64,000 bases of DNA from Epiperipatus broadwayi (Eukaryota; Onychophora; Udeonychophora; Euonychophora; Peripatidae): the NCBI GenBank assembly GCA_028023455.1, contig JAQFVV010012477.1, positions 3,561,865 to 3,625,864 of the forward strand. The letters are read 5' to 3'. The position numbers and the translations under genes were made by a program. Positions 1 to 8,692 of this stretch are shown in pieces (position 1 is the stretch's first letter; every line of letters starts with the position of its first letter). A model generated the notes under the pieces. It saw only the letters and a list, made by a program, of their open reading frames with translations, did no database searches and had not been told where the DNA came from.

Positions 1-213
1 TTACATGGATAAAAAGTTAAATCACTAACAAATCGACAAATGTCAGAGTATCATTTGTAACATTAGTAAATACTTTTAGAAAGTCATACATGTAAATGTT
101 TAATACAGTATTTACATTCAGATTACATTACGTTGTAAATATTACTATATAATCGTAGAGCTACATATTTAACAAGCATTGTTTATTTATATAGTTATTA
201 AAATTTATACATA
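1..213. other. AT-rich flank, no recognised feature
   Basis: AT-rich sequence before the left border of PLE copy A. No ORF, RNA-like motif or copy of the window's repeat families was seen. Confidence 0.4.
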
Positions 214-310
214 AATAATAAATTAAGTTTGATGTCTATATTCTTTCTAAATATATGTGATATTCAAATCAATATATATATATATTAAAATACAGTAAAA
301 TTCATATAAA

Positions 311-373
311 TTATAGTTATTTTATTACACGTACTTTCGACTATACATCTTGTAGTCTTTATCAACTATAACA
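311..373 (-). ncRNA. decayed hammerhead-like motif, PLE A minus arm
   Basis: The minus strand reads GUUAUAG, UUGAUAA, a GACUA stem with its UAGUC partner, then GAAA and the tetramer GUAC. A CUAUAA at 311-317 could pair with UUAUAG as stem I. The U16.1-H17 step expected after GUAC is GU instead of UU and the CUA that should follow is missing, so this copy looks inactive. It is the position-equivalent of the better preserved motifs in PLE B and PLE C. Confidence 0.4.
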
Positions 374-424
374 TTGAATAATCAAAACAAGACATTCTTT
401 CACAATAGCCATAGTTCACAATTC

Positions 425-1190
425 TGTTATTTTAATATTTGATGATTGCCGATTCATTAACATTTGACAATTTCTTGAAATCAACATAGGCTCTTTTATT
501 TTACATTTATTGTGGCAATGTTCAATTTGCATATTTTTTATAGTTTTATAATGAAATTTAAATTCATATTGACAATATTTATTATGATCAAATGTAACAA
601 ATGATGAAGGCTTATTTACATCATTTCCTGATTGTTTTTCTTTTTAAATTCTATTATATAAAAGCATATGCTCTTTTATTCTCTTCTCCAATGTACATTT
701 AAATTCACCGATATATTGTAAGCCACATTTACATATAAATTTATATATAATACAATTTTAATTAAAATTTAAATTTTGAATTTTAGAGTTATTCAGTAAT
801 GAGAAAAAAGCAATTTAACACAAACCATTATAAATTCTTCTAATAAAACTTAACCTGCTCATCCAATATAACTGGCATTGGAATCCATTTTGTTTGATAT
901 TATTTTTAGTTTTATTATATTGTTGATTCCTTTTTAATTTTTTAATAATATTAGTAATAGCATTTTTATTATAACCAATTTTCAACAAATCATTAACAAA
1001 TAAATTTACACTTTTTTATTTTATCATTAGAATATTTGCATTAATTTTTCATATCAAAATAAGAATAACTTCAATCCAGATAACTTTTGACTTATGGGAA
1101 CATATGATTCATATGGAATAAAACCTCTAGTTTCAATTGGTTTAATTGACATAAATTAATTCAAATTGTATTCATTATGTATAACTTGAA
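425..1190 (-). pseudogene. PLE RT-thumb and GIY-YIG remnant, copy A minus arm
   Basis: Minus-strand coding remnant equivalent to 1364-2171 and to the long ORF of copy B. Stretches matching the RT thumb/linker (IKPIET, FIPYES-like) at about 1090-1190 and the GIY-YIG domain (YIGEF, EKRIKEHM-like) at about 660-720 can be recognised, but stops and frameshifts break the frame throughout. It would have encoded the endonuclease end of a PLE polyprotein. No product is expected. Confidence 0.7.
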
Positions 1191-1363
1191 TATTCAAGAA
1201 TTTTATGGAATTGTATTTTTCTTGAGTTATAACCCATTTTATATCCTTAATCTTATTTAATTCATTAAGTAAATTAATTATTATATCATGTTTTAATGAA
1301 TTAAATCAGATTAAGAATATAAAGTGGGTTATAACTCAAGAAAAATAAAATTCCATAAAATTC

Positions 1364-2171
1364 TTGGATATTCAAGTTATACATAAAGAATACATTTTGG
1401 ATTATTTTATGTCAATTAAACCAATTGAAACTAGAAATTTCATTCCATATGATTCACATGTACCTATAAGTTATAAGTTGTCTCCATTAAAGTCATTCAT
1501 ATTTCGAAATAAAAAATTATGCAAATATTCTAGTGATAAAATAAAGAATGTAAATTTATTTGTTAATGATTTTTTGAAAATTGGTTATAACAAAAATGCT
1601 ATTACTAATATTATTAAAAAATTAAGAAGTAATCAACAATATAATAAAACATAAAAATAATATCAAACAAAATGGATTCCAATGCCATTTATATCGGATG
1701 AGCAGGTTAAGTTTTATTGGGAGAATTTATAATGGTTTGTGTCATATTGCTTTTTTCTCAACAAATAATACAAATAGATTACTTAATAACTCTAAAATTC
1801 AAATTTTAAATTTTAATTAAAATTGTATTATATATAAATTGATATGTAAATGCGGCTTAAATTATATTGGTGAATTTAAATGTTCATTGGAGAAGAGAAT
1901 AAAAGAGCATATGCTTTTATATAATAGAATTCAAAAAGAGAAACAATCAGGAAAAGATATAATTAAACTTTCATCATCTGTTATAGTTGATCATAGTAAA
2001 TCTTGTCAATATAGATTTAAATTGGATTATAAAAATATAAAAATTATGCAAATTGAATGTTGCCACAGTAAATGTAAAATAAAAGAGGCTATGTTGATTT
2101 CAAGAAATCATCAAACGTTAATGAATTGGCAATCATCAAATGTTAAAATAACAGAATTGTGGGAGAACTAA
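1364..2171 (+). pseudogene. PLE RT-thumb and GIY-YIG endonuclease remnant, copy A sense arm
   Basis: Two open segments with the frame lost between them. 1364-1654 (96 codons) covers the RT thumb/linker with IKPIET, FIPYDSHVP and LCKYSSDKIKN. 1839-2171 (110 codons) covers the GIY-YIG-type domain: CKCGLNYIGE, LEKRIKEHM, SSVIVDHSKSC, KIKEAMLISR and a C-terminal KITELWE. In PLEs this domain nicks DNA to prime reverse transcription. The copy lacks RT motifs A to C, so it cannot be autonomous. The same C-terminal signature appears in copies B and C, which fixes the family assignment. Confidence 0.8.
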
Positions 2172-2223
2172 ACTAAACTGAACTGTGGGTATTGTGAAAA
2201 AATGTCTGGTTTTGATTATTCAA

Positions 2224-2290
2224 TGTTATATAGTTGATAAAGATTACAAGATGTATCATGGAAAGGACTTTTAATAAAATAATTATAATT
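2224..2290 (+). ncRNA. decayed hammerhead-like motif, PLE A sense arm
   Basis: Equivalent position to the copy B motif. UAUAG-UUGAUAA is kept, but the stem II strands (GAUUA and UAUCAUG) no longer pair well and the tetramer after GAAA is GGAC, which is not self-complementary. UAUAAU is still present downstream for stem I. It is best read as an inactive relic. Confidence 0.35.
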
Positions 2291-2309
2291 TATGTGAATT
2301 TTACTGTAT

Positions 2310-2354
2310 TTTAATATATATATATATATATATTGATTTTAATAATATATATAT

Positions 2355-2421
<67 letters not shown>
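2310..2421. repeat. (TA)n microsatellite
   Basis: Long TA dinucleotide tract with a few AATATA interruptions, directly downstream of the PLE A sense arm. TA tracts also flank PLE copies B and C. Confidence 0.9.
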
Positions 2422-2423
<2 letters not shown>

Positions 2424-2467
2424 CAATACTTAACTTAATGTAATTAGTATATAAACAATACATATAT

Positions 2468-2741
2468 ATTTAAATATTACATATTCAACCTATATTCTGC
2501 CTATTCCATTTCTGTGTAATTAAATGGATATATTAAAGTTCTTTGTATGAGGGGTCTGATTGACTGAAGATCAACTTGGATATGACAATAATATTGGCAT
2601 CAACAAGGGCTTTGAGCATTCCATCCTTGGATTGTTAATGAAATGGATGGTTGAAGAATTGGAAAGTAGAGAAGATTGATGCTTCTCCATTAAAGTTTGA
2701 TGATTTGCTATCTTAATATTAACTAAGCACTGATTATATAT
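2468..2741 (+). repeat. Family 1 dispersed repeat, 5' part (interrupted by RTE)
   Basis: First part of a family-1 copy. Family 1 is a roughly 450-550 bp repeat with at least a dozen copies here, in both orientations. Hallmarks on its sense strand, in order: TAATATTGGCATCAAC, GGATGG(C/T)TGAAGA, TCCATTAAAGT, TGCTATCTTAATAT, GAGCACTGATTATATA, TGAGTGCTGGTT, TATTGGAGATCAT and GTCTGAGTTCAAG. It has no ORF. TGGCTGAAGAG fits a pol III A box and GTTCAAGTC fits a B box, but they lie about 300 bases apart, so SINE origin is only a suggestion. The copy stops at GATTATATATG and resumes at 5870. Confidence 0.8.
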
Positions 2742-2742
2742 G

Positions 2743-4547
2743 TTATTACTGCATTCTTCTAATCTTCCAGTACATCTTTATCATTTAGACATTTGGTATA
2801 TAACTTTGCTAAAATTGTTTCTATTTCTTCACCTCCTTCTTTTAATATATCAATTATAATTCCATCATTTCCTGGAGCCTTTCCTTTCTTCACACATTTA
2901 ATGGCATGTCTCACTTCTTCATTTAAAATTCTAGGCAATTCGGAAGATGTAATAGATATAGGAGGTACTTGTTCTTTATTACTATATAATTCTTGATAAA
3001 AATCTTCTACCAATTTCATGATGTCATCTCTCTTTTTAGTAATAATTCCATCTTTTTTTCTTATTGCAGATATAAATTTCCTACCAATACCAAAATGTTG
3101 TTTAACATTCTTGAGACTTTTATTTTCTTCTACAGCTTTCCTTGCTATTTCACAGTTATACTTTCTTATATCATTTTCAACTCTTTTCCGTACCATTTTA
3201 CAAAATTCGAGATATTCAATTCTTTTTAATACATCATTTTTGTATATCTTCATATTCCTTCTTTTCTTCATAAATTCGCTAGTCTCAGTAGAAATTTTAT
3301 TAGTCAATTGCTGCTTTTTTCTACCAGCTATTTTTGTTGCAGTTTTTAAAAGTGTATCAGTTATTTTCATATTAATTTCATTCAAATCTGAATCATGTTC
3401 AAAATCTTCTAACACTTGAAACCTATTTGTAAGTTCTAATTTAAATTCATTAGAATGTTTCTGAAGATTAGGAATATCAACTGTAAATATTGTTTTTCTC
3501 AATAATTTTTGTCTCTCTAGTTTTACATTAACACGTAACTTACACCTTACTAATCGATGATCACTTCCTGTGTTAAATTTATTAAGAACATTACAATCTT
3601 GAAATACGTATTTCCTGTTAGCCAAAATATAATCCAATTCTGCTGTACCTTCATTTGGATGCTTCCATGTCCATTTCCTTTTAACATTTTTCTCAAAAAA
3701 TGAATTCATAATATAAAGTTTTTCTTTTTCTGCAAACTCCACAAGTCTATGTCCTCTCTCATTTCTGTTACCATAACTAAAATTACCTACAGCAATTTCA
3801 TCTTTCATTTGTCTATCAATTCTAGCATTAAAGTATCCCATAACAATTTTAAAATGTTGTTTACTTTGATCAAAAGCCTTTTGTACATCCATATACAAAT
3901 CTTCTACTACTTCATCACTATGAGAACTTGTTGGGGCATAAACCTGAATTATCTGCATTTGGTATCTGCTATTAAGTTGTATAACTAATCTTGCAACTCT
4001 GTCCGATACACCATCAATCTCCACAATATTGTTCTTCCACTTTTTATTTATAATGAATCATACTCCACTTGTATTTCCAATATGTGTGCCTTTATAATAG
4101 AGTATATGTCCACTTTTTAAATCAATTGTTTCTTCACCTTTTCTTCTAACTTCACAAAGTCCAATAATGTCCCATTTAATATAAGACAATTCTTCTTCTA
4201 ATTCTTGCAATCTTCCTTCACTTGAAAGTGATCTGCAGTTGTGAGTACCTAAATAAAAAGTTGTCATCAAATAGCAGCCTGGGTTCACAATCAGGGGATT
4301 CTTAGCACCCTCTGCCTTCGGCCACCAACCACTGCCTTGGTTGGTGACTCTACAGCCTCCTGGGAATAAGGGTCATGCTTTGTTTTTGTCTGTCATAATT
4401 ATATATATGTATTGGAAAAATATTTATCATTTACACAAACATTCATTCTGCTTTATCAAGCACTGAGAAGAAAGACCATGATGTTTCTTGATCTTAAACT
4501 CAGAGGTAAAAAGCCAATAAACTCACCATGCTGGCTAATGTGTGTTG
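2743..4547 (-). mobile_element. RTE-type LINE, inverted 5' segment
   Basis: The 5' half of an RTE-clade non-LTR retrotransposon, placed in reverse orientation to its own 3' half (4548-5869). On the minus strand it holds about 260 bases of 5' UTR-like sequence (4289-4547), the apurinic-type endonuclease and the start of the RT. Its left edge (2743) is the point in element coordinates where the sense half starts: GTAATAA occurs at both break ends. Inverted upstream half plus microhomology is the signature of twin priming. The insertion sits inside a family-1 copy, with TATATG present at both outer borders (2737-2742 and 5872-5877) as a possible target-site duplication. Confidence 0.85.
2759..4288 (-). 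pseudogene. RTE endonuclease and N-terminal RT region, broken
   Basis: Reading from 4288 on the minus strand: N-terminal endonuclease (LGTHNCRSL, WDIIGLCEVRRKG, GTHIGNTSGV), one in-frame TGA at 4055-4057, then a 421-codon open stretch from 4024 to 2759 with IQVYAPTSSHSDE, FKIVMGYFNARID, WTWKHPNEGTAELDYI and SDHRLVRCKLRVN. These match endonuclease steps of APE-like LINE nucleases; the usual GDFNA is GYFNA here, replacing the metal-binding Asp. A linker and the RT entry (KGKAPGNDGI, EILAKLYTKCL-like) follow. The segment ends where a tryptophan codon of related elements has become TAG, right at the inversion point. In life this protein nicks target DNA and starts reverse transcription. Apart from the TGA, the end TAG and the Asp loss the frame is well kept, so the insertion is fairly young. 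Confidence 0.85.
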
Positions 4548-5856
4548 GTAATAATATTAATATCTGAAAAAGGTGATAAAGAAGATATTAGAAATTACAG
4601 ACCTATCAGCCTTTTATCAGTTTTATATAAAATTTTTACCAAGATAATTACAACTCGTCTACAGAAAACTTTGGATTTCCACCAACCAAGAGAACAAGCT
4701 GGATTTAAAAGTGGTTTTAGTACAATAGATCATATCCAGGTATTGAGAGAAGTCTTAGAAAGGACAAATGAATATGAGTTGTCATTATGTTTTGGATTTG
4801 TAGATTATGAAAAGGCATTCAATTCTATACACATTTCTTCAGTGATTAAAGCATTGGATCATCAAGGTATAGATCTAGGATATTGTCATATTTTAAAGAA
4901 TATTTATAAAAATGCAACAGCAACAATTAGATTACACAATGATACTGGAAAAATCAACATTGAGAAAGATGTAAGGCAAGGTGACTCCATATCTCCAAAA
5001 CTTTTTACAGCAGTGCTGCAAGAAGTATTTTGTGGATTAAAATGGGAAACTAAAGGAATGAAAGTAAATGGAGAGTATTTACGTCATTTAGATTTTGCAG
5101 ATGATGTAGTTGTTTTTGCAAATAATGCTTCAGATCTGCAGGAAATGTTGCAGGAGTTAGCAGATGAAAGTAGAAAAGTAGGACTAAAGATAAATTAAAA
5201 AGACTAAAGTAATGTTTAATTGATTTGCTCAAAATATGAAAATAAAGATTGATTATGAAGAATTAGAAGAAGTTAACAGTTACAAATACCTAGGTCAGAT
5301 TATTAATACAGATGGAAACATAATGGAGGAAATTAATCATAGAATTAAACTTGGTTGGAGTGCTTTTGGTAGAAATAACTTGATACTAAAAGGAAATATG
5401 CCTATGTGTTTAAAAAGAATGGTTTTTAACAAATGTGTTTTACCAGTTCTTACTTATGGATCTGAGACTTGGACACTTAATAGAAGAGCAATACAGAGAC
5501 TTCAGACCACTCAAAGGAGTATGGAGAGATGTATGTTGGGAGTAACAAGAAGAGATTGAAAATGCAATGTATGGGTAAGACAACAAACAGGTGTTACTGA
5601 TCTTATTGAAAAAAGTAAAAGATTGAAATGGAGTTGGGCTGGATATATTGCTAGAAGAAATGATAATAGATGGACAATTGAAATTTTAAACTGGATTCCA
5701 AGAGATTGTAAAAGACCCAGAAAGAGACCACATGTGAGATGGATGGATGAAAGAAGAAAATGTGCAGGGGTGTTGTGGAAAAGAGAAGCTAAAGATCGGA
5801 GAAGATGGATTAATCTTGGAGAGACCTTCATCCTGCAGTGTATTGATAATGGTTGA
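4542..5856 (+). pseudogene. RTE reverse transcriptase core and C-terminal domain, broken
   Basis: The RT is readable in three pieces. 4542-5198: RPISLLSVLYK, REQAGF, motif A FGFVDYEKAFNS, motif B RQGDSISP and motif C FADD (LDFADDVVVFA), all catalytic residues present. A shift near 5193-5200 and a TGA at 5221-5223 separate it from 5236-5559 (NSYKYLGQIIN, VLPVLTYGSETWTL). A TGA at 5557-5559 separates that from 5623-5856, the C-terminal segment with WAGYIARRNDNRW, RPHVRWMD and KDRRRWINLGE. This order and the conserved C-terminal tail match RTE proteins often labelled endonuclease-reverse transcriptase. The first codon given is a border, not a true start: the real N-terminus is in the inverted segment on the other strand. 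Confidence 0.85.
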
Positions 5857-5869
5857 TGATGATGATGAT
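4548..5869 (+). mobile_element. RTE-type LINE, sense 3' segment
   Basis: Sense-strand 3' half of the twin-primed RTE copy: catalytic RT core, C-terminal domain, and a very short 3' UTR ending in (TGA)n at about 5853-5869. A short UTR ending in a simple trinucleotide repeat rather than poly(A) is typical of the RTE clade. Family-1 sequence resumes immediately after, at TGTATATGTGTGTGGG. Confidence 0.85.
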
Positions 5870-6046
5870 TGTATATGTGTGTGGGAAATGGTGATTTGGA
5901 TCAACTGAATAGTGCTGGTTTAGCAATGAAATACATATATTGGAGATCATTTATCTTTTTCACATTATGCGGTCATTTGTGTCAGTTGTATAAGGTAAAT
6001 TGGATAGATGTAGGTAGCTTGAAAGTTCGAATTCAAAACTCTTATA
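5870..6046 (+). repeat. Family 1 repeat, 3' part after RTE insertion
   Basis: Continues the copy begun at 2468: TGTGTGGGAAATGGTGAT, GTGCTGGTTTAGCA, CATATATTGGAGATCATT and GAAAGTTCGAATTCAAA, ending at CTTATAAATATA. The two halves together give about 450 bases, the same length as uninterrupted copies, which shows the RTE is a clean nested insertion. Confidence 0.8.
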
Positions 6047-6055
6047 AATATATAT

Positions 6056-6101
6056 GCATAAAGTCTTTTGATATATATATATATATCAAAAGACTTTATG
6101 C
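6056..6101. repeat. Perfect AT-centred palindrome
   Basis: GCATAAAGTCTTTTGA is followed by (AT)n and then its exact inverse TCAAAAGACTTTATGC. The 46-base perfect inverted repeat lies in the gap between the end of family 1 and the left edge of PLE B. Confidence 0.9.
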
Positions 6102-6208
6102 GCATATATATATATGTAATAAATAAAGTTTGATATCTGTATTCGTTTCACAATATATGTAATATACAAATCAATATATATATCAAAATACAGTACAATT
6201 TATATAAA

Positions 6209-6268
6209 TTATATTCTTTTAGAAGTACTTTCGACTATACACTTTGTAGTCTTTATCAACTATATAAC
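6209..6268 (-). ncRNA. hammerhead ribozyme-like motif, PLE B minus arm
   Basis: The minus strand carries the same motif as 8396-8456: UAG, core UUGAUAA, stem II GACUA with UAGUC, GAAA, the palindromic tetramer GUAC, UU and CUA, with GUUAUA and UAUAAU as outer stem I. It is placed in the 3' region of the inverted arm. See the sense-arm entry for the structural argument. Confidence 0.5.
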
Positions 6269-6316
6269 ATTGAATAATCAAAACGAGACAACCCTTAACA
6301 ATACCCATAGTTCAAT

Positions 6317-7126
6317 TCAGATTTCCCACAATTCTGTTATCTTAACATTTGATGACTGGCGATTCATTAACATTTGACGATTTCTTGAAATCAACATAGC
6401 CTCTTTTATTTTACGTTTATTATGACAACGTTCAATTTGAATAATTTTCATATTTTTATAATCAAATTTAAATCCATATTGACAAGATTTATTATGATCA
6501 AATATAACAGATGATGAAGGTTTATTTACATCTGTTCCATATTGATTCTCTTTTTGAATTCTATTATATAAAAGCATATGTTCTTTTATTCTCTTCTCAA
6601 ATGTACACTTAGATTCACCAATGTATTGTACACCGCATCCACATATCAATCTATATATAATAGAATTTTGATTAAACTTTGAATTTTGAATTTTAGAATT
6701 ATTAAGCAATCTATTTATGTTATTTGTAGAGAAAAAAGCAATATGACACAAACCATTATAAATTTTCCTAATAAACTTGACCTGCTCATCTGATATAAAT
6801 GGCATTGAAATCCATTTCATTTTGATATTTTTATTTTTAATTTTATTATAGTGTTGATTTCTTTTAAATCCTTTAATAATATTAGCAATAGCATTTTTAT
6901 AATAACCAATTTTCAACAAGTCATTAACAAATAAATGTACATTTTTAATTTTATCACTAGAATATTTGCATAATTTTTCATTTCGAAATAAGAATGATTT
7001 CAATCCAGACAGCTTATGACACATAGGTACATGTGATTCATATGGAATAAAACCTCTAGTTTCAATTGGTTTAATTAACATAAGATAATCCAAACTGTAA
7101 TCATTAAGAGTAACTTGAATATTCAA
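6317..7126 (-). pseudogene. PLE RT-thumb and GIY-YIG ORF, copy B minus arm (truncated)
   Basis: Open for 269 codons. It holds the RT thumb/linker (IKPIETRGFIPYESHVP, LCKYSSDKIKNVH), then the GIY-YIG-type endonuclease (IIYRLICGCGVQYIGESK, FEKRIKEHM, SSSVIFDHNKSCQYGF, KRKIKEAMLISRNRQ) and the family C-terminus KITELWEI. The ATG at 7126 is accidental: it arises where element sequence reading LDIQ has become LNIQ within a CTTGAATATTCAAG palindrome. All catalytic RT motifs are missing because the inverted arm starts downstream of them. It is open but very unlikely to act alone. Confidence 0.75.
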
Positions 7127-8347
7127 GAATTTTATGGAATTGTATTTCTCTTTAGTTATAATCCAATTAATATTATTTATAATGCTCTTGTTTCAAAAAA
7201 TGTAAAGTCTGATATTATAAATTTTATTATAAAAGTATTGCAGTTTATTGATAAAAATATTTATGTTAATTTTAATAATGAATATTATAAAATGAATTTT
7301 GGTTGGCCAATGGTTCTTCCTGCTGTTGCTCAAATTTGTAATTTTGTTATATCAACATTTGAAAGTAAAATTTTAAAACAATTGAAATATCAAGAAATTA
7401 AAGTATATCATAGATATGTGGATGATGTTTTTATTTGTGGAAAACAAGAATTAATAATCAATTTATTTAATGAATTAAATGAGATTAATGATATAAAATG
7501 GGTTATAACTAAAGAGAAATACAATTCCATAAAATTCTTGGATATTCAAGTTACTCTTAATGATTACAGTTTGGATTATCTTATATTAATTAAACCAATT
7601 GAAACTAGAGGTTTTATTCCATATGAATCACATATACCTATGTGTGATAAGCTGTCTGGATTGAAATCATTCTTATTTCGAAATGAAAAATTATGCAAAT
7701 ATTCTAGTGATAAAATTAAAAATGTACATTTATTTGTTAATGACTTGTTGAAAATTGGTTATTATAAAAATGCTATTGCTAATATTATTAAAGGATTTAA
7801 AAGAAATCAACACTATAATAAAATTAAAAATAAAAATATCAAAATGAAATGGATTTCAATGCCATTTATATCAGATGAGCAGGTCAAGTTTATTAGGAAA
7901 ATTTATAATGGTTTGTGTCATATTGCTTTTTTCTCTACAAATAACATAAATAGATTGCTTAATAATTCTAAAATTCAAAATTCAAAGTTTAATCAAAATT
8001 CTATTATATATAGATTGATATGTGGATGCAGCGTACAATACATTGGTGAATCTAAGTGTACATTTGAGAAGAGAATAAAAGAACATATGCTTTTATATAA
8101 TAGAATTCAAAAAGAGAATCAATATGGAACAGATGTAAATAAACCTTCATCATCTGTTATATTTGATCATAATAAATCTTGTCAATATGGATTTAAATTT
8201 GATTATAAATATATGAAAATTATTCAAATTGAATGTTGTCATAATAAACGTAAAATAAAAGAGGCTATGTTGATTTCAAGAAATCGTCAAATTTTAATGA
8301 ATCGCCAGTCATCAAATGTTAAGATAACAGAATTGTGGGAAATCTAA
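7115..8347 (+). CDS. PLE RT (partial) - GIY-YIG endonuclease ORF, copy B
   Basis: Open for 410 codons and the best-preserved PLE protein here. Roughly the first 17 residues come from antisense of the inverted arm and are not PLE protein. From about residue 18 it reads as RT palm: YYKMNFGWPMVLP (motif B region, where related PLEs have GLPMGSP-like residues), motif C YVDD (HRYVDDVFICG, about residues 105-115) and FLDIQV. The thumb and linker follow (FIPYESHIP, CKYSSDKIKN). The GIY-YIG domain comes next: YRLICGC, YIGES, FEKRIKEHM, SVIFDHNKSC, KIKEAMLISR. In intact PLEs the RT copies RNA primed at a nick made by this nuclease. RT motif A and everything upstream are missing, and the motif B glycine is changed, so activity is doubtful. 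ATG at 7115 is simply the first in frame. Confidence 0.8.
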   Translation: MNIQEFYGIVFLFSYNPINIIYNALVSKNVKSDIINFIIKVLQFIDKNIYVNFNNEYYKMNFGWPMVLPAVAQICNFVISTFESKILKQLKYQEIKVYHRYVDDVFICGKQELIINLFNELNEINDIKWVITKEKYNSIKFLDIQVTLNDYSLDYLILIKPIETRGFIPYESHIPMCDKLSGLKSFLFRNEKLCKYSSDKIKNVHLFVNDLLKIGYYKNAIANIIKGFKRNQHYNKIKNKNIKMKWISMPFISDEQVKFIRKIYNGLCHIAFFSTNNINRLLNNSKIQNSKFNQNSIIYRLICGCSVQYIGESKCTFEKRIKEHMLLYNRIQKENQYGTDVNKPSSSVIFDHNKSCQYGFKFDYKYMKIIQIECCHNKRKIKEAMLISRNRQILMNRQSSNVKITELWEI

Positions 8348-8510
8348 ATTGAACTATGGGTATTGTTAAGGGTTGTCTCGTTTTGATTATTCAACGTTAT
8401 ATAGTTGATAAAGACTACAAAGTGTATAGTCGAAAGTACTTCTAAAAGAATATAATTTATATAAATTGTACTGTATTTTGATATATATATATATTGATTT
8501 GTATATATAT
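7169..8510 (+). mobile_element. Penelope-like element copy B, unique loop and sense arm
   Basis: Sense-strand part of PLE B. 7169-7498 is the loop of the palindrome and carries RT motifs B and C. 7499-8510 is the sense arm with thumb, GIY-YIG domain, hammerhead-like motif and a TA-rich tail. Both PLE A and PLE B have the same topology (inverted 3' arm, short gap, sense copy) but different internal breakpoints, so they are independent events. Confidence 0.88.
8396..8456 (+). ncRNA. hammerhead ribozyme-like motif, PLE B sense arm
   Basis: In order: outer stem I GUUAUA (8396), inner stem I UAG, core UUGAUAA, one extra A, stem II GACUA paired with UAGUC around a nine-base loop, GAAA, tetramer GUAC, UU, inner stem I partner CUA, a six-base bulge and outer stem I partner UAUAAU. 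This is type I hammerhead order, with predicted cleavage after the second U. GUAC is self-complementary, so stem III would form only between two copies. The consensus core is CUGANGA; here C3 is U and G8 is A, a double change that keeps a pair possible. PLEs are known to carry hammerheads in their terminal repeats. The extra A and changed core leave activity open. Confidence 0.55.
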
Positions 8511-8692
8511 TACTCTTATTTGTTATGTCTCAATGTATGATCTGAATACATTCTAAACAAAAAAAAAAAAAGTTCAAATGTTTTTATTTGATTTTTCTAG
8601 CGGCTTAAAATTCTAGGAATTTTTTTTTAGCCATACTTCTAGTGGGTGATAAAGTAATATCTATTATTAGTTAGAAAATAAATAAGAATAAG
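8511..8692. other. AT-rich spacer, no feature seen
   Basis: Short spacer with an A12 run and an oligo-T run. No repeat family or coding signal was recognised. Confidence 0.4.

Larger units (their letters stand above)
214..1281 (-). mobile_element. Penelope-like element copy A, inverted arm
   Basis: This is the 3' half of a Penelope-like retroelement lying on the minus strand, and it forms the left arm of a large palindrome with 1290-2345. The left edge was set where it starts to match the left edge of copy B (AATAAATTAAGTTTGATG here, AATAAATAAAGTTTGATA at 6118). Read on the minus strand it holds the RT thumb and linker region, a GIY-YIG-type domain and a 3' region with a hammerhead-like motif. 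The arms meet at about 1281/1290 and the inverted arm reaches roughly 15 bases further upstream in element coordinates than the sense arm does. The two arms differ at many positions and both have broken frames, so this insertion is older than copy B. Confidence 0.8.
1290..2345 (+). mobile_element. Penelope-like element copy A, sense arm
   Basis: Sense-strand right arm of the PLE A palindrome. It starts at about 1290 in the last part of the RT (TTAATGAATTAAATCAG matches 7469 onward in copy B). It runs through the thumb, a lysine/asparagine-rich linker, the GIY-YIG domain and a 3' region with a hammerhead-like motif, and fades into (TA)n at about 2310-2345. Motifs YVDD and upstream RT motifs are absent, so the copy is 5'-truncated as well as folded. 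Confidence 0.8.
6117..7168 (-). mobile_element. Penelope-like element copy B, inverted arm
   Basis: Minus-strand left arm of a second PLE palindrome. It matches 7499-8510 in inverse over about 1 kb. The deduced proteins of the two arms differ at fewer than ten of about 269 positions, so the arms are close to identical and the event is recent. The inner edge lies near 7168, where TTATAATCCA stops matching the sense arm. A 330-base single-copy stretch (7169-7498) separates the arms. Confidence 0.88.

Noticed and set aside
2793-3419. Plus-strand frames over the RTE endonuclease segment
   Set aside because: They are shadows of the minus-strand RTE coding sequence, rich in Phe, Ile and Ser because they read antisense of Lys/Glu/Asn codons.
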